A stretch of 64,000 nucleotides of DNA from Trinickia symbiotica (GTDB lineage Bacteria; Pseudomonadota; Gammaproteobacteria; Burkholderiales; Burkholderiaceae): positions 157,684 to 221,683 of the forward strand of contig NZ_PTIR01000010.1 of assembly GCF_002934455.1 (NCBI RefSeq), read 5' to 3'. The position numbers and the translations under genes were made by a program. Shown in pieces: positions 18,193 through 25,903 of the stretch; the first letter of the stretch is position 1, and every line of letters starts with the position of its first letter. Under the pieces are notes generated by a model. It did no database searches, was not told the DNA's origin, and saw nothing but the letters and a program-made list of their open reading frames with translations.

Positions 18193-19113
18193 CTATTTGA
18201 TAAGCTTGGATACGGCAAAGCCCTCTCGGCCAAAATCGTTTCCGTTGTAGAAGCAATAGGTCGACCCATGTGCTTCGATGATGGCGGAATACGATAAACC
18301 ATTCGAGTCGAACGAGCCGGGCGTTGGTTCTAGTCCCATTTCCGCGTCTTTTCGAACCCAGTTCAACCCGTCTTCAGAGGTGGCATAGCCCAGCCGGTAT
18401 GCTGCTAGCGAACATACTCGGATGGAGTAATAAAGATGGTAGGTACCATGCTCGTCAATTTCGATCCACGGCCTTCCGAACCCATGTTCGTCGTGCTGCA
18501 ATTCCATGCAGGATCTGCCTTCCACAGGCCACTCGATCCCGTCAGGTGATTCGAGATATTTGAGCGAGTATCGGGGAACTTGTTTGCCACGGATAGTTTC
18601 CCAAGACGATCCCGCGACGTACCACATCGAAAAGCGGTCTTCAAATTCGATGACAAACGGCGCACAGCGGAACGTCGACTCGTAGTCGGATCCACCCAGT
18701 ATTGGCGTTGTCTTCACGCGCTGGAAGGATTCCCCGTTATTGCTGCTCGTGGCGAGTCCCGTGAAGATTTTGTATCGAACGTCTCTAAAGCGCTCGAACC
18801 CCGAGTAGTACATCTGGAGCTTGCCGTCGCGAGTTTTCAAGACCTGAGCGACGACTACGCCGTGCTCGTCAAAGGACGGTGCAGTGCCAACGTCCATCAC
18901 TGGCCGTTCGGACAGGCGCAGCACTTTCCGTGGATCTCGGGCATCGACGTCGACGTAGTACGGTCTACCGATGTTGTCCTTGTCGCACACCGTCACAAAG
19001 ACTCTTATCGTGTCTTCGTTCACAAAAACGGGCGTGGGTACCATTACGCGCGTTGGTACGTCGACGCCAAACCTGTCGGCAGTGCAGACGAGTCCAAGTT
19101 TTTCCCATTTCAT
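18193..19113 (-). CDS. Five-bladed beta-propeller protein, glycoside-hydrolase-43/32-like
   Basis: A 306-residue protein starting MKWEKLGLVC and containing repeated propeller blades such as TPVFVNEDTIRVFVTV, KLQMYYSGFERF, RFSMWYVAGSSWE and TYHLYYSIRV. These resemble the beta-propeller of GH43/GH32/GH68 enzymes and the DUF-type proteins often placed beside sugar-modification genes. A clear catalytic Asp/Glu set cannot be assigned by eye, so it may be a binding protein or a non-hydrolytic enzyme. The start at 19113 is where the fold begins; the longer frame to 19254 is Arg-rich and unlikely. No signal peptide is present, so it is cytoplasmic. It is paired with the PhyH oxygenase. Confidence 0.6.
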   Translation of the reverse strand: MKWEKLGLVCTADRFGVDVPTRVMVPTPVFVNEDTIRVFVTVCDKDNIGRPYYVDVDARDPRKVLRLSERPVMDVGTAPSFDEHGVVVAQVLKTRDGKLQMYYSGFERFRDVRYKIFTGLATSSNNGESFQRVKTTPILGGSDYESTFRCAPFVIEFEDRFSMWYVAGSSWETIRGKQVPRYSLKYLESPDGIEWPVEGRSCMELQHDEHGFGRPWIEIDEHGTYHLYYSIRVCSLAAYRLGYATSEDGLNWVRKDAEMGLEPTPGSFDSNGLSYSAIIEAHGSTYCFYNGNDFGREGFAVSKLIK

Positions 19114-19354
19114 AGGCTTCGCTGAAAGAACTATTGCACGTTGATCTACAGATCCGAGTCGCGCGACACGTATGAAGACGGGCTCGGCGCGGATCGTACT
19201 GCGGCAACGGGCATTGGACTTCCTCGGGGCAAGCGGTGATCGGGGCATTGCCAATTAGTCTAGTCCCGATGTTTCACGGCCGATTGGCCGAGCAAAGGCT
19301 GAATTCCGTCGCAATTCAAGCTGACGGCGCTATTGCAAGCGTCGTGCGTTCGTC
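19114..19354. other. Intergenic region upstream of the propeller gene
   Basis: This is 241 bases that must contain the promoter of the two-gene minus-strand unit. No clear promoter, gene or structured RNA was recognised. With the remnant at 19355 and the following stretch to 19786, it forms a 670-base zone without an intact gene. Confidence 0.35.
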
Positions 19355-19545
19355 ACGTCGGTCGTGTGTGCGCAGCGCCAGACGTTGGACGACATCGAGA
19401 TCATCCTTGGCGACGATACGCCGGAAGCGACGCTGAGACCGCTGTTCGAGCGCAGCGACGGCCGGCGCGTTCGCCACGTCCAGTATGGCTTCGGCGAGGA
19501 GCAGCCAACGCTCAGGAGAGAGAACCTCATGCTTTACGCCATTCC
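19355..19545 (+). pseudogene. Decayed fragment of a GT2 glycosyltransferase gene
   Basis: Reading from about 19355 the translation contains CAQRQTLDDIEIILGDDTPE, which matches ISAQRQTFGDVEILVGDETP at the N-terminus (residues 21-40) of the intact glycosyltransferase starting at 19787. Similarity continues weakly for about 35 more residues. The true beginning and everything after the first 70 residues are missing. It is a partial duplication or the remains of a former neighbouring paralogue. The 240 bases from here to 19786 hold no gene that I can support. Confidence 0.65.
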
Positions 19546-19786
19546 CCGATCGAGTCGGGGACGCCCGGCTAGTGCACTGAGTCGGGCGTCAATTTTTCAA
19601 AAATGGCCCCGAAATCCGCCGCTGTTCCACTGATTGGCGCCGCCCGGGCATTGCTAACCTGATAGCGTCCGGCCTACCACGGCTGCATCGTGCAGTCGAT
19701 GCGCAGCCTGAGCGAGCGCTGCCTGCCGGCGCGCGAGCCGCGGGGCGGCCCACCCACCGTAGGTCAGCAAAGGAACAAACCGTTTC

Positions 19787-21493
19787 ATGGCAACCGTCAG
19801 CATCCTGATTCCGGGCCGCAGAGCCGACTATCTTGGCCGCGCACTGATCAGCGCACAGCGACAAACGTTCGGCGACGTCGAAATCCTCGTCGGCGACGAG
19901 ACGCCCGATGCCGCGTTGCAACCGATCGTCGACCGCCTCGACGACGCTCGCATTCGCTACATTCGGCATAGCCCCGACGACGCTCTACGCATTGACGAGG
20001 TACTCTGGGCACGCGCGAGCGGTCGCTACGTGAAATGGCTCGGCGATTCGGACATGCTGATGCCCGAGTCGGTGGAGCGGCTCGTCGATGCGTTCAGGCG
20101 CGCACCGGATTCGGTTCTCGCCTTTCACGGGCGCGTCTTCGTCGACGCCAACGACTCGGTCGTCGACACACCCCGATCGCTCATGAAGGTCAACGAGCTG
20201 GGCCTTGTCGGCCGTGATTTGCTCGTGAGGGAAATGGTCGGCGAGTTGCGCAACTTCGTCGGCGAGACGTCCAATGTCATGGTCGACCGTCAACGAGCCA
20301 GCGCCGACGATATCTTCGCCTATCGCGGTTTCAAGCTCGACGGGCTCGGCGACGTGGGGATGTACCTTAACCTCGCGGAACGCGCGCCGCTCATTGCCGT
20401 CGGCGGATACTGGAGCATGTCGCGTCGCGATGCCAGCGAGCGGGCGCGTCGGCTACAGACGTACGAGAGTGCCGCCATTTATGAATGGGAGCTGTTCGTG
20501 CGAGGCGAAGCCGCATCCGGGCGCCTCACCGGAGCGGCCCTTGCCGAAGCAGCGGCGCGCCTGCAGCGAGTCTATTCAGCGCGGAAGGGCGATTTTCCAG
20601 AACTCGCTCGGCTGCTCGACAATCTCGGTGAGCTGACTACGGTCGCGGCCCCCGAGCTATTCGATACGGAACGCTTTCGATCCGGCTACGCCTCGGCCCG
20701 TGCCGCGGTTGCTGCGCGGACGTCGCAAGCCGCATTGGGAGTCTCGTCGAATGGGCACGCTGCGGCCACGATCGCACCGCGAGACACGGACCGTCTCACG
20801 GCGGTGACGGCCAAGCCGGTGCGGCTGGTGTGCGCGACCCGCGTTTCGCAGGAGCGGTTCATGACCGACACGGCGCTCGGCCGTTCTTTGTCGGCGCATC
20901 GATACGAGCAGGCGCCGGAGTTATTGCTCTACGCCAACAACTCGACGGGACTGCCGACGCTCTACAACGCAGCCATCGAGCAATCGGCCTCTCATCCGGC
21001 CATCCTTGTCTTCGTGCATGACGATGTGTCGATCGTCGATTTTTTCTGGGCCGAGCGTGTTCAGGAGGCGCTGCGGCACTTCGACGTAGTGGGCCTCGCC
21101 GGCAATCGGCGCCGCTTGCCGCGGCAGCCGGCCTGGGCCTTCGGCACGCCGGATTTCAAGTGGGACGACGCCGCTTACTTGAGCGGTTCCGTGGGCCACG
21201 GCAACGGCTTTCCGAGCCAGGTTTCGCGTTTTGGTCCCGCTGGTGTCGAGTGCAAACTGCTCGACGGGCTCATGCTGATCGCGGACAGCGAGCGACTGGT
21301 CCAAGCCGGCGTGCGGTTCGACGAGCAGTTCGCGTTCCATTTCTACGACGTGGATTTCTGTCGCCAGGCCGAATCGAAAGGACTGCGCATGGGCACCTGG
21401 CCGATCAGCGTCGTGCATGAAAGCGGGGGCGCATTCGGCTCCGCCGCGTGGCGCGCCGGATACGAACGCTATTTGCGCAAGTATGGCGAGTGA
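19787..21493 (+). CDS. Glycosyltransferase with two GT2-like (GT-A) domains
   Basis: A 568-residue protein. Domain 1 (1-260) is a standard GT2 fold: SILIPGRRADYLGRALISAQ, a nucleotide-binding EILVGDETPD, and the metal-binding DSD at residues 87-89 in KWLGDSDMLMP. Domain 2 (about 345-568) begins VRLVCATRVSQERF, contains LVFVHDDVSIVDFF (a second DxD-like motif) and FHFYDVDFCRQAESKGLRMG. Such tandem-domain enzymes build short glycans or transfer two sugars. It overlaps the first GT41 gene by 11 bases, so four glycosyltransferase genes form one transcription and translation unit ending at fliT. A role in flagellin glycosylation is inferred from that position. A decayed copy of its 5' end lies 430 bases upstream. 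Confidence 0.78.
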   Translation: MATVSILIPGRRADYLGRALISAQRQTFGDVEILVGDETPDAALQPIVDRLDDARIRYIRHSPDDALRIDEVLWARASGRYVKWLGDSDMLMPESVERLVDAFRRAPDSVLAFHGRVFVDANDSVVDTPRSLMKVNELGLVGRDLLVREMVGELRNFVGETSNVMVDRQRASADDIFAYRGFKLDGLGDVGMYLNLAERAPLIAVGGYWSMSRRDASERARRLQTYESAAIYEWELFVRGEAASGRLTGAALAEAAARLQRVYSARKGDFPELARLLDNLGELTTVAAPELFDTERFRSGYASARAAVAARTSQAALGVSSNGHAAATIAPRDTDRLTAVTAKPVRLVCATRVSQERFMTDTALGRSLSAHRYEQAPELLLYANNSTGLPTLYNAAIEQSASHPAILVFVHDDVSIVDFFWAERVQEALRHFDVVGLAGNRRRLPRQPAWAFGTPDFKWDDAAYLSGSVGHGNGFPSQVSRFGPAGVECKLLDGLMLIADSERLVQAGVRFDEQFAFHFYDVDFCRQAESKGLRMGTWPISVVHESGGAFGSAAWRAGYERYLRKYGE

Positions 21494-23510
21494 CCAAAAC
21501 CAGGCCCAGAACCGGCTCTCCAACGAAGCGATCGATGCCTTCGGCTCCAACGCCGAGGGCGTCGCTTTTTTGCGTCCGGCACTGAAAGAAGAGCCCAGCG
21601 TTCGGTTCGTGACGCCGCCGGCGATTGCCGTTCGTCCCGCACCGAGCGCACTTTCGACGTCCGCTTCGGCATCGGTACCCGCGCAGGATCCCGTATCGAG
21701 CGTGCCTGCGCCGATCGAAATCGGCCTTGCCCATCAGCAAGCCGGTCGCTTCGCGGAAGCAGCAGCCATCTACGAGCAGATTCTCGCGGTAGACCCCGAA
21801 CACCCCGACGCGCTGCATCTGCTGGGCCTCGTCGCTTATCACCTGGGAGACTATCCCAGGGCGATGGACCTGATCATGCGGGCGCTTTCTCACCGCGAAA
21901 GCGAAGTCTTCTACGGCAACCTCGGCAATGTACTTGCCGCGCGCGGCATGAAGGCCGCCGCGATCGAGAGCTTTTGCCAGGCGATCGTGCTCAAGCCGGA
22001 CTACGTGCCCGCGCAAAACAATCTCGGCAACCTGTTGCGCGAAAGCGGTCAATTGGCCGCGGCCGTCGAATGCTTCAAGAGCGTGATCCGGCTTCAGCCC
22101 GACTACGCCGAGGCTCACAACAACCTGGCCAATACGCTCGTCGATCTCGGGGAGCTTGATGCCGCAATCGATCACTATCGTCGCGCAATCGAGCTGTCAC
22201 CGTACCGCTTCGAGATACGCAGCAATCTGCTCTTCATCGTTGCTTACCGCGAAAACCTCGATCAGGCAGAGTATTTGGCCGAAGCGATGGCGTTCGGTCG
22301 CGCCGTCGAGACGACGGTCAAGCCGCGAACCGACTGGTGCGTGCCGCTCGTGCGCGAGCGCGCGGGACCGCTGCGCGTCGGGCTCGTTTCGGGCGATCTC
22401 AAGGTCCATCCGACCGGGTTCTTTCTCGAAAGCATCCTCGAACATATCGACCGGCGGCGTATCGAGTTCGTCGCGTATCCGACTCGGCGTTTCGAGGATT
22501 TCCTGACCGCGCGCATCAAGCCTCATTTCGCCGAGTGGACGAGTCTCGCAGGGCTTTCCGACGAGCTCGCCGCGCGCCGCATTTGCGACGACCGAATCGA
22601 CATACTCGTCGATCTCTCGGGACACGCGAATTTCAATCGCCTGCCGCTATTCGCGTGGCGCCCTGCGCCTGTACAGGCGACCTGGCTCGGCTATTTCGCG
22701 ACGACTGGCCTCGCATCGATCGATTACATTCTCGGCGATCCCCACGTATTGCCGCCCGGATGCGATGATCAGTACACCGAAAGAATTTGTCGGCTGCCCG
22801 ACAGCTATCTGTGCTTTACGCCGCCCGACTACGACGATGTCGCCGTCGGCGAGCTGCCGATGCTTGCGCATGGCCATGTCACGTTCGGTTGTTTCAATCA
22901 CTTGATGAAGATGAACGACCGCGTCGTCGCCGTGTGGGCGCGGATTCTGCAGGCGGTGCCGGGCTCGCGGCTCTTTCTGAAGGCGAAGCAGCTCGGCGAA
23001 GAGAGCGCGCGCCAGTCGACGGTCGCGCGATTTGCGGCCGTCGGCATCGAGGCGGATCGCCTTGTCCTCGAAGGGGCTTCGCCACGCAAGGCGTACTTCG
23101 AGGCCTATCGTCACGTCGACATCGCATTGAGCCCGTTTCCCTATCCAGGTGGGACCACGAGCGTCGAGGGTCTCTGGATGGGCGTACCCGTGCTGTGCCG
23201 CCGCGGCGATCAATTTCTGTCGAACATCTGTGCGAGCATGCTTCATTCGGCAGGGCTCGAGGAGTGGATTGCCGAAGACGACGATGAGTACGTGGCGAAG
23301 GCCATCGCATTCGCGAACGATCGAGATGCGTTGGCCGAATTGCGCCAGGGGCTCCGCGCGAGATTGATCGCCTCGCCTCTGTGCGATGCGAGGCGTTTCG
23401 CGCGCCATCTGGAAGCGGCGTTCGAGGGAATGTGGCGCGAGCGTATGCGCGAGCTCTCGAGAATATCGGCAATGGGCCCTGGTATTCCTCCATCGGAGCC
23501 GGTTCGATGA
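21483..23510 (+). CDS. TPR / GT41 (SPINDLY, O-GlcNAc transferase-like) glycosyltransferase, copy 1
   Basis: A 675-residue protein. A 70-residue Ala/Pro/Ser-rich leader precedes about five TPRs (72-245; ALHLLGLVAYHLGDYPRAMD, AQNNLGNLLRESGQ, AHNNLANTLVDLGE). The GT41 catalytic region then runs from about 290 to 650: RVGLVSGDLKVHPTGFFLES with the conserved His, DILVDLSGHANFNRLPLFAW, PAPVQATWLGYFATTG, TFGCFNHLMKMND, and the donor-site FPYPGGTTSVEGLWMGVPVL. Family members transfer GlcNAc or related sugars from UDP donors to Ser/Thr of proteins. The start overlaps the end of the GT2 gene, and the stop overlaps copy 2 by ATGA. The protein acceptor is probably flagellin (fliC is 7 kb away), by inference. 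Confidence 0.88.
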   Translation: MASDQNQAQNRLSNEAIDAFGSNAEGVAFLRPALKEEPSVRFVTPPAIAVRPAPSALSTSASASVPAQDPVSSVPAPIEIGLAHQQAGRFAEAAAIYEQILAVDPEHPDALHLLGLVAYHLGDYPRAMDLIMRALSHRESEVFYGNLGNVLAARGMKAAAIESFCQAIVLKPDYVPAQNNLGNLLRESGQLAAAVECFKSVIRLQPDYAEAHNNLANTLVDLGELDAAIDHYRRAIELSPYRFEIRSNLLFIVAYRENLDQAEYLAEAMAFGRAVETTVKPRTDWCVPLVRERAGPLRVGLVSGDLKVHPTGFFLESILEHIDRRRIEFVAYPTRRFEDFLTARIKPHFAEWTSLAGLSDELAARRICDDRIDILVDLSGHANFNRLPLFAWRPAPVQATWLGYFATTGLASIDYILGDPHVLPPGCDDQYTERICRLPDSYLCFTPPDYDDVAVGELPMLAHGHVTFGCFNHLMKMNDRVVAVWARILQAVPGSRLFLKAKQLGEESARQSTVARFAAVGIEADRLVLEGASPRKAYFEAYRHVDIALSPFPYPGGTTSVEGLWMGVPVLCRRGDQFLSNICASMLHSAGLEEWIAEDDDEYVAKAIAFANDRDALAELRQGLRARLIASPLCDARRFARHLEAAFEGMWRERMRELSRISAMGPGIPPSEPVR

Positions 23511-25903
23511 AGCCGCGAATCAATGCACAGCAACAAAGCGCGCGCGGCGTTGGAGGCGGTGCGCAAGACGTCGCCTCTCTCTTGAACGAGGCGTTGGCCC
23601 ATCACCAGGCGGGGCGCCTCGTCGATGCCAAGGCGCTCTATTCGCGGATTCTTGCGATCGCGCCCAAGCACGCCGACGCACTCCATTTCATGGGGCTGCT
23701 GGCCTGCCAGATCAAGCAATACGACGCGGGACTCGTGCTGATGCGCGAATCGATCGCGATTCATCCGAATCCGATCTACCACAACAACTTCGGTAATGCG
23801 TTGCGGGAGGCAGGGCGGCTACCCGAGGCGATCGATGCGTATCGCCAAGCGGTGGCGCTCAAGGTCGACTACGCCGAGGCGCACAACAATCTCGGCAATG
23901 CACTGCGCGAAAAGGGTGAACCCCGAGCCGCGCTCGAAAGCTGCGTGCATGCGATCGAGCTGCGTCCGGGCTATGCGGAGGCTTACAACAACCTCGGCAA
24001 TGCGCTGAAGGACTTGGGCGAGCTCGCCGCCGCGGCCGAAAGCTATGGCAAGGCCATCTGGTCGAAACCAGCGTTCGCCGAGGCGCATCTGAATCTCGGC
24101 CACGTGCGCAAGGCCCAGGGCGAGCTGGAGGCGGCAGTGGCCTCGTACCGAGCGGGCATTGCCTGCGCGCCGAATCTCGCCGCCGCCCACGATAGTCTCG
24201 CGACGCTGCTTCTGCACCGTGGCGATATAAACGGCGCCATCGAGGCGTATCGACGCGTCGTCGAACTCGAGCCGACTTCGGCTGAAGCGCACAATACCCT
24301 TGGCAATGCGCTCAACAATGCGGGTCGCCCTGACGCGGCCGTGCCGTTCTACGAGCAGGCCATCGCGCTCAAGCCGGAATTCCCGGATCCCTACCACAAC
24401 CTCGCGAACGCGTTGCGTCGGGTCGGCGTGCCGACGCGCGCCGTTGAGTTCGCCCGGCGGGCGATCGAGCTGCGCGGCGGCGACTCGCCGTCGTTTCACA
24501 ACAACCTCGGAGCGATCCTCGCCGATCTGAATCAGTTCGACGCGGCGCTACAGTCTCATCGCAATGCACTTGCGATTGATCCGGACTTCGGCGAATCGCA
24601 CACTTGCGTGCTATTCGGACAATCGTACATCGCGAACTGGTCGGCCGAGACCCATCTGGCCGATGCGCGTTACTTCGGCGAGCGGATGGCGGCACGCGCG
24701 CGGCCTTATTCGCAGTGGCCGGCGTTCGAGGCCATGAATCGAGCCGAGTCGTGCGCGCATGTCGAGTCGGGCGTGCCGCATCGGCGCCAAAAACGCCCGC
24801 TGAAGGTCGGTTTCGTTTCGGCCGATTTCCGAAAGCACCCGGTCGGCTATTTCCTCGAGTGCGTGCTCGCGCAGCTCGATCGCACACGGATCGAGCCGAT
24901 CGCTTACTCGAACGGATTGCACAACGACGAGCTGACGGCGCGCATCAAGCCGCGCTTCGCGACGTGGCGCCATGTCGCTGAGATGGACGATGCGGCGCTG
25001 GCCGAGCGCATCCATGAGGACCGCATCGATATTCTCGTTGACCTCGCCGGCCACACGGGGCGCAACCGTCTGCCAATGTTCGCCTGGCGCCCCGCGCCGG
25101 TTCAGGTGAGCTGGCTCGGCTACTTCGCGACGACGGGCCTCGCCGAAATCGACTACGTGCTGGCGGACCGGCACGTCGTGCCGTCGGGCGAGGAAGGGCA
25201 ATACGTCGAGCGAATATGGCGGCTGCCCGATTGCTATCTCTGCTTTACGCTGCCCGACGAGATGGCGTCGGTTTCGCCGCTGCCCGCGTTGAAGAACGGC
25301 TACGTGACACTCGGTTGCTTCAACAATCACAAAAAGCTCAACGACGGCGTGATTGCTGTCTGGTCGCGCGCGCTGCATGCGCTGCCGAACTCGCGTTTGC
25401 TGCTCAAGAATCACCAGTTGAGCGAAGCAATGATTCGCGATGAGACGCTCGCGCGATTCGCCGCGCAGGGAGTCGGGGCGCAACGTTTGATCCTCGAAGG
25501 ACCTTCTTCGCGCGACGAGTATTTCGCGGCCTATCACCGCGTCGACTTCGCCCTCGACCCGTTCCCCTATCCGGGGGGGACGACGAGCGTCGAAGCGCTC
25601 TGGATGGGCGTACCCGTGCTCGGCAGGCGCGGCAATCGGTTTCTCTCGCATCTCGGCGAGATGGTCCTGCAAACGGTCGGTCTGCCCGAATGGATCGCAA
25701 CTGACGACGACGATTACGTGGCGCGTGCCATCGCGTTTGCCGGCGATCTGCCGGCGCTTGCCGCACTGCGCTCGGGCTTGCGCGAGCGTGTCGTGCGCTC
25801 GCCGCTTTGCGACGCGCCGCGCTTCGCGGTTCATCTTGCGGGAGCCTTCGAGCAGATGTGGGAAGCGCGCGTCGCACAACATGCCATGGAAACGAGCCGA
25901 TGA
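23507..25903 (+). CDS. TPR / GT41 glycosyltransferase, copy 2
   Basis: A 798-residue paralogue, the longest of the three because it has about ten TPRs (residues 25-400; repeats such as AHNNLGNALREKGE, AYNNLGNALKDLGE, AHNTLGNALNNAGR, FHNNLGAILADLNQ). The catalytic GT41 part, about 430-790, has KVGFVSADFRKHPVGYFLE, DILVDLAGHTGRNRLPMFAW, PAPVQVSWLGYFATTG, GCFNNHKKLND and FPYPGGTTSVEALWMGVPVL. All residues conserved in copy 1 are kept, so it should be active. It starts with ATGA overlap on copy 1 and ends with ATGA overlap into copy 3. The longer TPR superhelix suggests a different or larger acceptor than its neighbours. Confidence 0.88.
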   Translation: MKPRINAQQQSARGVGGGAQDVASLLNEALAHHQAGRLVDAKALYSRILAIAPKHADALHFMGLLACQIKQYDAGLVLMRESIAIHPNPIYHNNFGNALREAGRLPEAIDAYRQAVALKVDYAEAHNNLGNALREKGEPRAALESCVHAIELRPGYAEAYNNLGNALKDLGELAAAAESYGKAIWSKPAFAEAHLNLGHVRKAQGELEAAVASYRAGIACAPNLAAAHDSLATLLLHRGDINGAIEAYRRVVELEPTSAEAHNTLGNALNNAGRPDAAVPFYEQAIALKPEFPDPYHNLANALRRVGVPTRAVEFARRAIELRGGDSPSFHNNLGAILADLNQFDAALQSHRNALAIDPDFGESHTCVLFGQSYIANWSAETHLADARYFGERMAARARPYSQWPAFEAMNRAESCAHVESGVPHRRQKRPLKVGFVSADFRKHPVGYFLECVLAQLDRTRIEPIAYSNGLHNDELTARIKPRFATWRHVAEMDDAALAERIHEDRIDILVDLAGHTGRNRLPMFAWRPAPVQVSWLGYFATTGLAEIDYVLADRHVVPSGEEGQYVERIWRLPDCYLCFTLPDEMASVSPLPALKNGYVTLGCFNNHKKLNDGVIAVWSRALHALPNSRLLLKNHQLSEAMIRDETLARFAAQGVGAQRLILEGPSSRDEYFAAYHRVDFALDPFPYPGGTTSVEALWMGVPVLGRRGNRFLSHLGEMVLQTVGLPEWIATDDDDYVARAIAFAGDLPALAALRSGLRERVVRSPLCDAPRFAVHLAGAFEQMWEARVAQHAMETSR

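Noticed and set aside
19633..19660. Possible sigma-54 promoter (TGGC...TTGCT) before the GT2 gene
   Set aside because: The spacing between the GG and GC dinucleotides is 15 rather than the required 10.
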